Assembly: GCA_027257055.1 (NCBI GenBank)
Contig: JAPVLO010001002.1
Coordinates: 124,001 to 188,000, forward strand
Direction of reading: 5' to 3'
DNA from: Cephalopachus bancanus
Lineage: Eukaryota; Chordata; Mammalia; Primates; Tarsiidae
DNA length: 64,000 nt
The stretch's first letter is position 1; each line of letters opens with the position of its first letter. The position numbers were made by a program, and so were the translations under genes. Of this stretch, positions 33,355 through 44,219 are shown in pieces. The notes beneath the pieces were generated by a model. The model was not told the DNA's origin. It ran no database searches and saw only the letters and a program-made list of their open reading frames with translations.

Positions 33355-33636
33355 TTTTTTTTTTTTGAGTGGGAGTCTCACTCTGTCGCCCAGACTGGAG
33401 TGCAGTGGCACACTCCCAGCCAACGCAGCCTCGACCTGCTGGGCTCCGGCGATCCTTCCACCTCAGCCATTCAAGTAGCTGGAATTATAGGCATGTGCTA
33501 CCACGCCCAGATGATTTTTTGATTTATTGTAGAGATGAGGTCTCGCTGCCCAGGCGGGTCTCGAACCCGTGGGCTCAGGCAATCCACTCACAGCCTCCCA
33601 AAGGCGCGGGATTACAAGCTGAGCCACCGAACCCAG
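33355..33636 (-). mobile_element. Alu, young local subfamily
   Basis: Antisense with the 5-base loss (CTCGCTGCCCAGG) and AAAGGCGCGGG. AAAGTTACTTTTTTC flanks both ends. Confidence 0.95.
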
Positions 33637-33739
33637 TTAAAGTTACTTTTTTCAAAGGTTTTTTTAAAGTGACCAGGCAATTTTTAAAAATTATCACATA
33701 GCATTTCTAAGAAAATGTTAAAGAACTTAAAAACAATAA

Positions 33740-34225
33740 TTTGGGGAAAGGAGAGTGTTTAATGAAGGGATACATAGTTTTCATTAAGTTTTGGAGAAGG
33801 ATGGTGATGATGGTTGTATAACAATATGAACAGAGCCGGGCTCGGTGGCTCAGCCTGTAATCCCGCGCCTTTGGGAGGCTGAGGTGAGTGGATTGCTTGA
33901 GCCCGCGGGTTCGAGACTCGCCTGGGCAGCGAGACCTCATCTCTACAATAAATCAAAAAATCAGCCGGGCGTGGTAGCGCATGCCTGTAATTCCGGCTAC
34001 TCGGAAGGCTGAGACGGAAGGATCGCCGGAGCCCAGCAGGTCGAGGCTGCGGTGGCCAGGAGCGGCCACTGCACTCCAGTCTGGGTGACAGTGTGAGACT
34101 CCAACTCAAAACAAAACAAAAAAACCAATATGAACATACATACTTAATGCCACAGAACTGTACACTTAAAATTTACACTTCTAACAATTTTTATGTGTTA
34201 TAAATTTTACTACAATAAAAAGTAA
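33740..34225 (+). mobile_element. L1 3' UTR fragment, split by an Alu
   Basis: 'GGTGATGATGGTTGTATAAC' before the Alu and 'CCACAGAACTGTACACTTAA' after it join as one L1M 3' end. Confidence 0.8.
33835..34118 (+). mobile_element. Alu, young local subfamily, near-consensus
   Basis: Carries every young mark: GCCGGGCTCGG start, GGCTCAGCCTG A box, CCCGCGCCTTTGGG, GGGCAGCGAGACC, the ATAAATCAAAAAATCAGCC linker and GCCCAGCAGGTCGAGG. CAATATGAACA flanks both ends. One of the least worn copies in the window. Confidence 0.96.
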
Positions 34226-34289
34226 CTATATATGAATGCTAGCTGTTACCAGTGAAGAATTTTGCTACTTCTGCTTCCATTTCAAGACC

Positions 34290-34714
34290 CCATCCTGACT
34301 TGAATGTCAACCCCTAAAGAGATATGTCAACATTTTAATTCCCAGAACCAGTGAATGTGACCTTATTTGGAGAAAGAGTCTTTGCAGATGTAGTTAAGGA
34401 TCTTGAGATGAAGAGACCATTCCGGATGGTCCCTAAATCCAGGCACAAATGTCCTCATATGAGACACCCAGAGGAAAAGGCAGAGGAAATGGCAATGTGA
34501 AGACAGAGGCAGAGACTGGAGTGACGTGACCAGAAGCCAAGGAAAGTCAGGAGCCAATCAAAGCTAAGAGAGGTAAGGAACAGATTCTCCTTTAGAACCA
34601 GTGGAGAGTACCTTGATTTGGGACTTCTAGTCTCCAGAACTGTGAGAGGATAAAGTTTTGTTGTTTTTAACTACCCGGTTTGTGGTAATTTGTTATGCAG
34701 CCACAGGAAACTAA
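34290..34714 (+). mobile_element. MLT1-type MaLR LTR
   Basis: 'GAATGTGACCTTATTTGG', 'GTCTTTGCAGATGTAGTTAA', 'CCAGAACTGTGAGAGGATAA' and 'GTTTGTGGTAATTTGTTATG' give the MLT1 order from start to end. No internal region seen. Confidence 0.82.
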
Positions 34715-35137
34715 CCCACTCACCAATGAGGCCTCCAGAACTGGTTCCACAGGAGCTCCACTCAGATTTCAGGTCACTACCCAAGAAAGTTACAGACTGG
34801 CTAGCTATGGTGGCAGGAGCAGAGGAGAAGAAGGAATGCCTTGTACATACACACAACAAAACAGAGTCTGTGACATGCTTTTCAACACAGGATCCTTCTG
34901 GAAACACCTAGTGACATTCCGAGAAATACCAACTAATTAAAAGAACATCTGAAAGAATGCCTTTCTGCAGCACAGCTGTTCTTTGCCATTATCTTGTCAC
35001 CACTCTGATGGGTCATGAGGCTCTTTCAGACAGATGTCAATTTCCTTCTTAATTTATTTCAGTGACAAAACAGACCATTGAGGCTGGCTGACACTGGAGA
35101 CAACTCACAGCCCTTTGTTTATTATTGAAAACCTCAC
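34715..35137. other. Low-repeat DNA
   Basis: Nothing recognised. Confidence 0.4.
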
Positions 35138-35419
35138 TTTTTTTTTGTTTTTTTGAGTTGGAGTCTCACTCTGTTGCCCAGATTGGAGTGCAGTGGCCGC
35201 ACCGCAGCCTCGACCTGCTGGGCTCCAGCGATCCTTCTGCCTCAGCCTTCCAAGTAGCCGGAATTACAGGCATGCGCTACCACGCCCGGCTAATTTTTTC
35301 ATTTATTGTAGAGATGAGGTCTCGTTGCCCAGGCGGGTCTTGAACCCGCGGGCTCAGGCAATCCACTCACCTCAGCCTCCCAAAGGCGCGGGATTACAGG
35401 CTGAGCCACCAAGCCTGGC
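35138..35419 (-). mobile_element. Alu, young local subfamily
   Basis: Antisense with the 5-base loss (CTCGTTGCCCAGG) and AAAGGCGCGGG. GAAAACCTCACTT / GAAAGCCTGACTT flanks it. Confidence 0.94.
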
Positions 35420-35450
35420 TGAAAGCCTGACTTGTAAGAATGTTTTTCCT

Positions 35451-35533
35451 GCTGTGGCTGCGGTGGCCGGGACCGGCCACTGCACTCCAGTCTGGGTGAC
35501 AGAGTGAGACTCCAACTCAAAAAAAAAAAAAAA
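35451..35533 (+). mobile_element. 5'-truncated young Alu
   Basis: Only the last part of the right arm (GGCTGCGGTGGCC to CCAACTC) and an A tail of about 18. AAGAATGTTTTTCCT flanks both ends exactly (35436-35450 and 35534-35548), so it inserted in truncated form. Confidence 0.93.
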
Positions 35534-35584
35534 AAGAATGTTTTTCCTTTGAAAAATATTTTGTAAGACTGTAGAGTAGCAGAT

Positions 35585-35940
35585 CCTATAGTTTTTTTAA
35601 TTGATACATAATTATTATCCATATTTATGGGGTACGGGTGCTATTTCAATACATGTATACAATGTTTAATGATCAAATCGGGGTAATTGGCACATCCATC
35701 ACCTCAAATATGTATCACTGATTTGTGTGGTGAGTATTCAAGATCCTCTCTTCTAGCTATATAAAATATACAACAAATGCTTGTTAACTATAGTCACCCT
35801 ACTGTGCTACAGAATACTAAAATTTACTCCTCCTATCTAGCATCTACAATTCCCCATCTTGTGACCCTAGCCTTCCCAGCCTCTAAAAACCATAATTCTA
35901 CTCTCTACTTCTATGGGTGAGAACATGCATAAACCCTAGA
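35585..35940 (-). mobile_element. L1 3' UTR fragment
   Basis: Antisense text: 'TTATGGGGTACGGGTGCTAT', 'TTAACTATAGTCACCCTACT' and 'ATTTACTCCTCCTATCTAGC' are characteristic of an L1 3' UTR. Confidence 0.75.
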
Positions 35941-36076
35941 CTTTTGAACAACCTTCAGAAAATAGAAAATAAAATCAGATTACTGTACTCTAAAAGTCTA
36001 TCTGTATTCGTTAACTCAGAGCTTAGAAAACAAAATGGAAAAAAAAAAAAACCCTGAACACTAAAAAAAACCTTCA

Positions 36077-36363
36077 GTCAGGTGCGGTGGTTCATGCCTG
36101 TAACCCCAGCACTCTGGGAGGCAGAGACGAGAGGATTGCCTGAGCTCAAAGGTTCAAGACCAGCCTAAGCAACATGGTGAGACCTCATCTCTACAATAAA
36201 TCATAAAATTAGCTAGATGTGATGATGCACACCTGTAGTTCCAGCTACTTGGAAGGATGAGGCAGAAGGATCACCTGAGCCCAGCAGGTGGTGGCTGTGG
36301 TGGCTGTGAGCATGCCGCTACACCCCAGCCTGGGTGACAGAGTGAGACTCTGACTCAAAAAAA
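36077..36363 (+). mobile_element. Alu, local lineage (older member)
   Basis: Dimer with CTACAATAAATCATAAAATT linker and GCCCAGCAGGTGGTGG. The right arm has TACACCCCAGCC. Confidence 0.92.
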
Positions 36364-37599
36364 TTCACCTGATTTTACAAATTTAATAATTTCTAAGGCT
36401 GCACATTTATAGCCAAAATAAACCGTATCCATCTCTTTAGCTTTCTATTCCAAGTACAGCATGCAATCAATTCATTGGTTCCTATTTTCCAGGAGTTACT
36501 TCCAAGACATTAGGGAATTCAATTTCCAAAGCACCCCATTGGCATTCAAAGACCAGCAGAATTACTAAATCCTTCTACTGGAAAATCCAGGCCATTATGT
36601 TCCCCAAATGGGCTTAAAATGAACCCATATCAATTATTTGACGACCATCTGGTTGCTAACAAGAGACTTTTGGAAACCAGGCTTAAAATAAAAATGCACA
36701 AACTAGCACAAAGTTCAGAAAATCAACAAGATTCAATACTCAGATCACATCTCCTACCATCCTTTCTTATCAGCATTTTATTTTTTAATTCCAGAATTTT
36801 CATTTTCCTCAGCTTATTGCTTTGATTTCTCATGGTAAAACAATCTCTAGACTTCCCAGATTCTTTGTAAAGGTGGCAATGTCAAGAAGAGGTTTGTTTT
36901 CTATCCATGTATGTCTAGGAAATGTGGTATACAATTAAGCTAAACTTAAAATAGTTTTTTAGATGGTGGTTTTTTTGTTATTCAAAGAATGTTACCACCA
37001 CATAAAGAAGTAGTACCAAATCCAGAATGTTTCTCAAGAAGCGCTATATCCTGAGATGGTTCTACTTGTAGGCAAGCACCTCTGTGGTATCATTTAAGAG
37101 GCACTGAAAACATGTCTACCCACAAATCTCGTTTTCCTGCCCCCCATTCTCCAGTCTTCTAGAGAGTCTGAGATTTTCATCAACAGGTTTAATAATGGAC
37201 CCAAACAATGTTAGAACCAAAGGGCCCTTAGAATTCATCTGGCTTAACTCCCTAGTTATACAGACAGTTGTGTGCCTTGACCAAAATAATATGACTTGTA
37301 TAACAAATATTTACTCAGTATCTATCCAGCACCAAGCACAGTGCCAGATGCTGGACAAAGGAAGATACCACTTGATTCCCTGTCTTGGTCTCTCTAAATT
37401 CAAAATCTAGTCTAGCGAGGCAAAATTCAATTTAAGAGCTTTAAAAGAAAAACGTGTCCTTGGTCACAAGAGTAGAAAGGTTTGCTGGTCTTTACAAGTA
37501 TTTGGTATAAAAGTTCTTAAACTGTTCAGAATTATTCTCTTAACTGAAGGATCGTAGTGTGCTGGTGCATTCTGACGTACTATGGCATGAAAGTATCAT
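36364..37599. other. Low-repeat non-coding DNA
   Basis: No family firmly recognised. 'CAGTGCCAGATGCTGGAC' near 37340 suggests a worn ancient dispersed repeat. Confidence 0.4.
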
Positions 37600-37871
37600 G
37601 AGCCATAAAACCTCATATCCTAAGGGGGACAAAAAGTAAAACTGGCCTAAGTATCCATCAGTGAACAAACAGATAAACAAAATGTGGTATGTCCATACAA
37701 GAATATGATTCAACCTTAAAAAGGAAGGAAATCCTGTCATAAGCTAGTGGATGAACCGTATGCTAAATAGAATAAGTCTGTTACAAAGAGACAAATACTA
37801 TGTGATTCCACTTACATGAAGTACTTGGAGTACTTAAATTCATAGAGAAAGAAAGTAGCTGGTTGTTGCTT

Positions 37872-37897
37872 GGGGCTGGGGGGAGGGGGAAATGGGG
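37872..37897 (+). other. G-quadruplex motif in an L1 3' UTR
   Basis: Four G runs (4, 6, 5 and 4 bases) with spacers CT, A and AAAT. G-rich tracts at this place are a known feature of L1 3' UTRs. Confidence 0.75.
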
Positions 37898-38018
37898 AGT
37901 CAGTGTTTGATGGGTACAGTTTCAGTTTTGCAAGATGAAAAAGATCTGCAGCTTGGTGGAACACCAATGTGAATGCACTTAACATGATTGAGCTGTACAC
38001 TTAAAGATGGCGAAGATA

Positions 38019-38317
38019 AGCTGGGCACAGTGGCTCATGCCTGTAATCCCGGCATTTTGGGAAACAGAGGCAAGAGGATTGCCTGAGCCCAGGGTTCGAG
38101 ACCAGCCTGGGCAACTTGGCAAGACCTCATCTCTACAACAAATAAAAAATTTAGCCAGGCATGGTGGCACGTTCCTGTGGTTCCAACTACTTGGAGGGCT
38201 GAGGCAGAAGGATCACCTGAGCCCAGCAGGTGGAGGCTGCAGTGGCTACAAGCATGCCACTGCATTCCTGGCCTGGGTGACAGAAAGAGACTCCAATTCA
38301 AATAAATAAATAAATAA
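38019..38317 (+). mobile_element. Alu, local lineage (older member)
   Basis: Dimer with GGGCAACTTGGCAAGACC and GCCCAGCAGGTGGAGGCTG; (AAAT)n tail. It interrupts the L1 3' end. Confidence 0.92.
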
Positions 38318-38379
38318 AAGTTTAATATGGCAAATTTTATATATATTTTATCATAATTTTTTTAAAATTTTAAATGAAA

Positions 38380-38401
38380 TCAAATGAGCTTCATGAAATG
38401 A
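38380..38401. repeat. 22-base dispersed repeat, copy 1
   Basis: TCAAATGAGCTTCATGAAATG(A) matches 45319-45340 with one difference. Unknown family. Confidence 0.6.
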
Positions 38402-38430
38402 GCCAAATTCCACTAAAGAAAGCTTTCTCC

Positions 38431-38717
38431 AGCCTGGTTCGGTGGCTCAGCCTGTAATCCCGTGCCTTTGGGAGGCTGAGGTGAGTAGATTGCCTGAGCC
38501 CGCAGGTTCGAAACCCACCTGGGCAGCGAGACCTCATCTCTACAATAAATCAAAAAATCAGCTGGGCGTGGTAGCGCATGCCTGTAATTCCGGCTACTTG
38601 GAAGGCTGAGGCGGAAGGATCGCTGGAGCCCAGCAGGTCGAGGCTGCGGTGGCCGGGAATGGCCACTGCACTCCAGTCTGGGTGACAGAGTGAGACTCCA
38701 ACTCAAAAAAAAAAAAA
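38431..38717 (+). mobile_element. Alu, young local subfamily
   Basis: GGTTCGGTGGCTCAGCC start, GGGCAGCGAGACC, ATAAATCAAAAAATCAGC linker and GCCCAGCAGGTCGAGG. Confidence 0.95.
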
Positions 38718-38734
38718 TTCAATCAGAAAGCCAT

Positions 38735-38885
38735 CACCTTCAAAATAATAGAGGCCAGAGTAGACGGGGAGAATGAGGAGGAGAAAGAATCAATGAAACA
38801 AGATTGGCCAACAGAGGACAATTACTGGAGCCTGGTGATGAGTACAAAGTGTTCATGAGACTAGTTCCTCTGAGTATTATGTTTG
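38735..38885 (+). mobile_element. L1 3' terminal fragment (old)
   Basis: 'CAATGAAACAAGATTGGCC', 'CTGGTGATGAGTACAAAG' and 'GTTCATGAGACTAG' recall an L1M 3' end. Confidence 0.5.
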
Positions 38886-38894
38886 GAACCTTTC

Positions 38895-39191
38895 TGGACA
38901 GGCATGGTGGCTCAAACCTGTAATCTCAGCACTTTGGGAGGCCAAAGTGAGAGGACTTCCTGATTTCAGGGGTTTGAGATCAGCCTGGGAAGCTTGGCGA
39001 GATTTCATTTCTACAATAAATCAAAAAATTAGCTGGGTATGGTAGTGTGCGCCTGTAGTTCCAGCTACTTGGAAGTCCGAGGTGGAAGGATCATCTGAGT
39101 CCAGCAGGTCGAGGCTGTGGTGGCCATGAGCGTGTCACTGCACTCTAGCCTGGGCAACAGAATGAGACTTCAACTCAAAGAAAAAAAAAAA
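38895..39191 (+). mobile_element. Alu, local lineage (older member)
   Basis: Dimer with GTCCAGCAGGTCGAGGCTG and the ATAAATCAAAAAATTAGC linker. ACCTTTCT flanks it. Confidence 0.92.
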
Positions 39192-39430
39192 GCACCTTTC
39201 TAGTGGCAGCCAATACAAGTGAAAAGCTGGTCAAGGAAATTTCATCCTCTGGGTAAATATAGGAGCTTATCTCTGGGATGTCTAGTGCATGTAGCCAATA
39301 ACCTTCACGCATTATGTCCCAGCAAGGCAAAGCATCTAAGACACTAAGTCCATTTAAGGGTAACAACAGTGTAACCAAATGCTACCTTTCATTTTAACTT
39401 TTTGAATAAGCTACACTTACATCATTCAAA

Positions 39431-39482
<52 letters not shown>
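39431..39482. repeat. (CA)n microsatellite
   Basis: About 26 uninterrupted CA units, one of the longest pure arrays here and so a likely length polymorphism. Confidence 0.97.
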
Positions 39483-39484
<2 letters not shown>

Positions 39485-39800
39485 TCCCATTATCCCAGTT
39501 TACCATGACCAGGTAATTACCATTACCCCCCTAGGTTATTATTTTCTTAGGCAACTTCCAGTTTCTATAAGTAATTATCATATGTTAGCATATCATTTGT
39601 ACTGCCCTGCACCTTGCTCTTGTCCCTTAATCTACTGGGAAGTCTTTCCATAGTAGTAAAAAGCATCTTTGCTCTTTTTTCTGACTACAGAGTATTCCAT
39701 TGTGTGGATGTACTATAATGAATGTAACCCAAGTTAATGGTCATTTAGGATGTTGCCAATATTTTCTGATCACAAATCACCTCACATCTACCTTGTAAAC
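39483..39800 (-). mobile_element. L1 fragment (old)
   Basis: Antisense: 'GAGTATTCCATTGTGTGGAT', 'GTTAATGGTCATTTAGGATG' and 'TTGCCAATATTTTCTGATC'. Confidence 0.65.
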
Positions 39801-39868
39801 AAAATGAACGTTATTAAAACAAGGTAGTTCAAAATATACTGGGATAATTACAGCTTAACAATATTATG

Positions 39869-40150
<282 letters not shown>

Positions 40151-40154
40151 ACAA

Positions 40155-40392
40155 AATTATGTTAATAGTATCCTCTGCAAAGACCTCCTTGATCATTCTG
40201 GTCCACAACAAGCATTTCTTGATTTCAATACTACACATTTGCCCTCAAACTTTGCCTGTATTATATCTTTTTCAACTGTTGGATATGAACTGTGTGGACC
40301 TGGAGGCCATAGCTATTGTCTACTCTACATCTGTATTCTGCACAGCACCTAGCAGTTTCAGCAGGGAAAACATGTTCAACAGACACTGATAA
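40155..40392 (+). mobile_element. L2 3' end (worn)
   Basis: 'GACCTCCTTGATCATTC', 'GTATTATATCTTTTTCAACT' and the 'GCACAGCACCTAGCAGTTTC' end follow the L2 3' region. Confidence 0.5.
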
Positions 40393-40975
40393 TTAACTAG
40401 CATTAGCAAATGCTTCTCTTATGACTCACAGGTTTTCTAGACCTGAGATGTCCTTCAGAGAAGGGGTCTAGCCAGTTTTGTTCTGGGAATTATTGTAAAA
40501 TCATAATCAAACTGTGATTCATTGCAAAAAAAAGTCTAAATCCAACAAATTGAATCCTCTTGGAATGCTTTGCACACAGAATAGGAAACATCATGACATT
40601 CGGAAGGTGCCCGACATCTCAATTCACAGGCACAAAATGATATTTAAATAGCATCTGTGGTGGGGACACAGCCAACATATACAAGAAAGTTACAAGTAAC
40701 ACTGACATGGGATGGAAGAGAGCTCTCGCACTTTTAAGGGTAAATTATGCTCAGCATAATTCTCAATCACGTTTTAATTTTACTCTGTAATCTATTTCAT
40801 TCATCCAATCAATCTGTATTGAGAGTGGCCAGGAAAGGTCTCTTAAAGAAGTGGCTTCTGAGCTGAAGCCTTCATGACAAGCAGGAGGGGCAGACCAGGC
40901 AGGGAACTTCTCTTGGGAAGCTGCCAGCCACAAGCAGAGGTGCACAGATGGCAAATCAGGTTCCAGTATAATTGG
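40393..40975. other. Low-repeat DNA, with a worn dispersed repeat
   Basis: 40790-40965 reads like a common ancient mammalian repeat ('GTGGCTTCTGAGCTGAAGCC', 'GGCAGACCAGGCAGGGAACT'), family not assigned. The rest is unrecognised. Confidence 0.35.
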
Positions 40976-40977
40976 TG

Positions 40978-41401
40978 TTATGGGTTATATTGTATCTCCC
41001 CAAAAGATATTGAAGCCTTAATCCCTAGTAACCATGAATGTGACCTTATTTAGAAATAGGGTCTTTGCAGATGATCAAGTTTAAATGAGGTCATTTGGGT
41101 GGGCCCTAATCCAATATGACTGGTGTCCTTATAAAAAGAAGGAATTTAGACACAGAGATGTGCCCACAGGGAGAATACATGTGAAGATGAAGGCAGAGAT
41201 CAGGAGGGTGTATCTACAAGCCAAAGAATGCCAACAAGCCACCAGAAGCAAGATTCTCCCTCACAGCCCTCAGAAGGAACCAACCCCGCTCACACCTTGA
41301 TCTCTAACTTCCAGTCTCCAGAACTGTGATACAATACATTTCTGTTGTTTAAGTCACTCAGTCTATGGTACTTTGTCACAACAATGCAAGCCAACTAAGA
41401 C
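40978..41401 (+). mobile_element. MLT1-type MaLR solo LTR
   Basis: Starts TGTTATGGGTTATATTGT and ends near GCCAACTAAGACA. In between are 'GACCTTATTTAGAAATAGGG', 'TAATCCAATATGACTGG', 'CTTATAAAAAGAAGGAATTT' and 'CCTTGATCTCTAACTTCC'. Nearly complete; no internal region beside it. Confidence 0.9.
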
Positions 41402-41759
41402 AATGGGTATTAGGTATGGTAAGTATTCACCACACACCAAAAGTCACTTTCAATCCATTTTAGCAGTAGTATCCTTGTCCTAAATACAATTTTACCTAGA
41501 ACCCCAGTATGTTAACAGATTCAAAGGACAAAAAGGCTTACTCAAAAGAAATATTTCACTGCTTGCTAAATGCATAAAGCACTTACTTCCTCTGATCTCA
41601 TGAGTTTTTTGCAAACCTGTTTAAAAAGGACTTAAAAGGAAAATTTGAAAAAAAAAGAAAGAAAAGAAAATTTCAAACCAGGCTGGGCCAGAAGACCTGG
41701 ATAAGGGAAGGGAGTGGTGATTTATATCACCATATTATTAAGTGATTATGATTACTACC
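41402..41759. other. Low-repeat DNA
   Basis: Nothing recognised between the two LTRs apart from the MIR that follows. Confidence 0.4.
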
Positions 41760-41885
41760 ACCATTGCCATTTTTTAGTACCTACTAGAAGTCAGGCACTG
41801 TGTCCACTCTTCATATCAACACAGAGAGGTGGGTGTTGTGATCCTCTTTAGAGAAGCAAAATCAAAGAAGTTGACTTGCTAAAAG
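41760..41885 (-). mobile_element. MIR fragment
   Basis: Antisense MIR-like: 'AGTCAGGCACTGTGTCCACT' and 'GTGATCCTCTTTAGAG'. Confidence 0.55.
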
Positions 41886-41888
41886 CCT

Positions 41889-42290
41889 CTATATTTGTCA
41901 GCTTAGGCTTCCATAACAAAACACCACAGACTGAAGGGTTTAGATAATAGAAATTCATTACCGCACAGCTCTAGAGGCTAGAAGTCCAAGGTAAAGGTAC
42001 ATTTGGTTTCTCCTGAGGCATCTCTTACTGGCTTGCAGACGGCCACCCTATTTGCTGTGTCCTCACATAGTCTTTCCTCTGTGCGTAGGAGTGTCTGGTG
42101 TCTCTATGAGTTCTAATCTCTTCTTATGAGGACACTAGCCAGATTGGATTATGGCACACACTAATGGCCTCATTTTAACTTAATCAACTTTTTAAGGCCC
42201 TATCTCCAAATTCAGTCACATTCTGAAGTACTGGGGGTTAGGACTACAACATATGAATTTGTGGGAAGGGACACAATTCAGCCCATAACA
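41889..42290 (-). mobile_element. MLT1-type MaLR LTR, opposite orientation
   Basis: Antisense MLT1: 'GCTTCCATAACAAAACACC', 'GTGTCCTCACATAGTCTTTC', 'CTTATGAGGACACTAGCC' and 'GACACAATTCAGCCCATAAC'. Confidence 0.88.
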
Positions 42291-43304
42291 GCCCCTTAAG
42301 GAAAAGATTGAAGAGTACACATTCCATCCCAGAACCATTTGACTTCAGAGGCCATCATCCTTGGGTCACACGACCTACCTATGAAATGCCCTCTTAATTT
42401 GCAATAAAAGAAAATATATTATCTGAACAATAAGAAAAATCAAAGCTTTGGTTTGTTTCCTTTTGAAGAGTCTCTCTTGAGGCCCTAAGTCATCTCCCAG
42501 GAAAGCCTGGGGAAAGTCCGTGGTAGAGTGTAAGTCTTCAGAGGGTAAGGAGAAAGGAGATAAGAGCTGCTCCATCCCCAATAGAGGGCCCAGGCTGAAC
42601 ACCAACCTATGAAGATTTCAGCTTTCACCCTCCAAGTCAGGGTCCCCATGCCTGTTCCTAGCATTAGCTAGAACACTGGAAAAGGAATGCTCCAAGCATG
42701 GGTCCAGTTTCAGGCTCACTGACATATAAGGTTTGCTGAGACTTGCTTTCTTCTGTTTGTGAGTCTCGAAAAGGGGGCTCATCCCAGGCCAACCCCCCCC
42801 CACACACACACAAAATCCTGGCCAAGAATACAGCAAAAAGTATCCATCAGATAACTGACTTCTCAGAAAACATGGGCCCTTCACATGGTTACCCTGGCTC
42901 TGGCAGCTGCTGTACCCACGAGTGTTCATAGAATCATCTTTAAAGGTCTGTCCGTCTTTGCTGCTTCAGATACCAAATCATATAAAAGATGGTACCTTGC
43001 TGTGCCCTTCCCCAGGGAGGAAAGCAATGCTCTGAAGAGTGAGATGACAGAGACCTTTATGAGTACCATTCTAGGGGCCAACAAGGGGAAGATGTCCAGG
43101 GGAGCCTTCCTTTACCAAGCACGGGATCCCCATAAAATAAGGAGAATTCTAGAGTGAGCAACCCATCAAGATATCTATGTGCCAGGCACTATACCAGGGT
43201 GATGAAGACTAGAAACCAAGCTTTGGCTAAATTTTGATTAGGGACACAAATCTGGTCAAAAATAAGATAATAAAACAATAAAAAGCCCCAAATGCAGTAT
43301 CAAA
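42291..43304. other. Low-repeat non-coding DNA
   Basis: No repeat recognised. Frames of 90-103 codons on both strands overlap and carry no familiar domain. Confidence 0.4.
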
Positions 43305-43587
43305 CTTTTTTAATTGGAGTCTCACTCTGCCGCCCAGGCTGGAGTGCAGTGGCATGCTCATGACTACCCCAGTGTCAACCTGCTGGGGTCCGGCAATCCT
43401 GCCTCAGCCTTCCAAGTAGCCGGAACTACAGGCGCACGCTAACCACACCCGGCTAATTTTTGATTTATTGTAGAGAAGAGGTCTTGCCAAGTTGCCCAGG
43501 CAGGTCTCGAACCCACAGACTCGGGCAATCCACTTGCCTCGGTCTCCCAAAGTGCTGGGATTACAGGCTGAGCCACCGAGCCTAGCC
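43305..43587 (-). mobile_element. Alu, transitional local member
   Basis: A-box loss (ACAGGCTGAGCC) present, CAAGTTGCCCAGG kept, right arm with GTGTCAACCTGCTGGGG. Short T run at its head. Confidence 0.9.
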
Positions 43588-44219
43588 ACTTTGTTTTTTA
43601 AAAGGACAGTGTGAATAAATGTCAACTTGGAGTGTTAGAAGATGGGGAATAAAGAAACATCAGAAAAGACCATGGAAGACAAACGAGAAATGAATATAAC
43701 ATAATTAGAACATGTAACATTTATATTTTCTAAAGTAAACCTCCATACAACATTTGACACATTGTACCAATGCCAAATGACACATTCTTCTGTTTCAGAG
43801 ACCCGCTGATATTTATATATATAGTAACCTCTTTAATCATGAGAGTCCATTTCTAAACACCTCAATTCTAATTGAGACACATCACTATTCCAGAAAGTTG
43901 TCTATCTGGGTATTGTCTCCCAACTTTATACACATACTTGTTACTCCACGGTTGAAAGGAGTAAAATCTGGTTTCAGGCCAATCCCAGGAGAAAACCAGT
44001 AAATACACATTCTTCTGGACACTCCCAAGGCTGAAAAGCAATCCCTACAATGGTCACTAGGGAGGGCATGGTCTCCTAACCAATTATAGCCCTTCTGGTA
44101 GAAGAGGTTCTACTTTTGTGTTTCCAGTATGTTAATCAATACTTTATACCAAACAGAAAAAAAAATGCCTGATGGAAATAAGTCAAGCTGCAACTTAGCA
44201 ATATCTATCTAAACTGTAA
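43588..44219. other. Low-repeat DNA
   Basis: Nothing recognised. Confidence 0.4.

Larger units (their letters stand above)
37600..38362 (+). mobile_element. L1 3' end (L1MA/MB-like), split by an Alu
   Basis: 'AAACAAAATGTGGTATGTCC', 'TATGATTCAACCTTAAAAAG', 'GACAAATACTATGTGATTCC', a G-rich core, and 'GAGCTGTACACTTAAAGATG'. After the Alu at 38019 it ends with 'AATATGGCAAATTTTATAT'. Confidence 0.85.

Noticed and set aside
40978..42290. The two MLT1-type LTRs as ends of one provirus
   Set aside because: They are in opposite orientation and there is no retroviral internal sequence between them.
42885..43157. 90-codon forward frame
   Set aside because: No recognisable domain, overlapping frames on the other strand of similar length, and no splice context I can defend.
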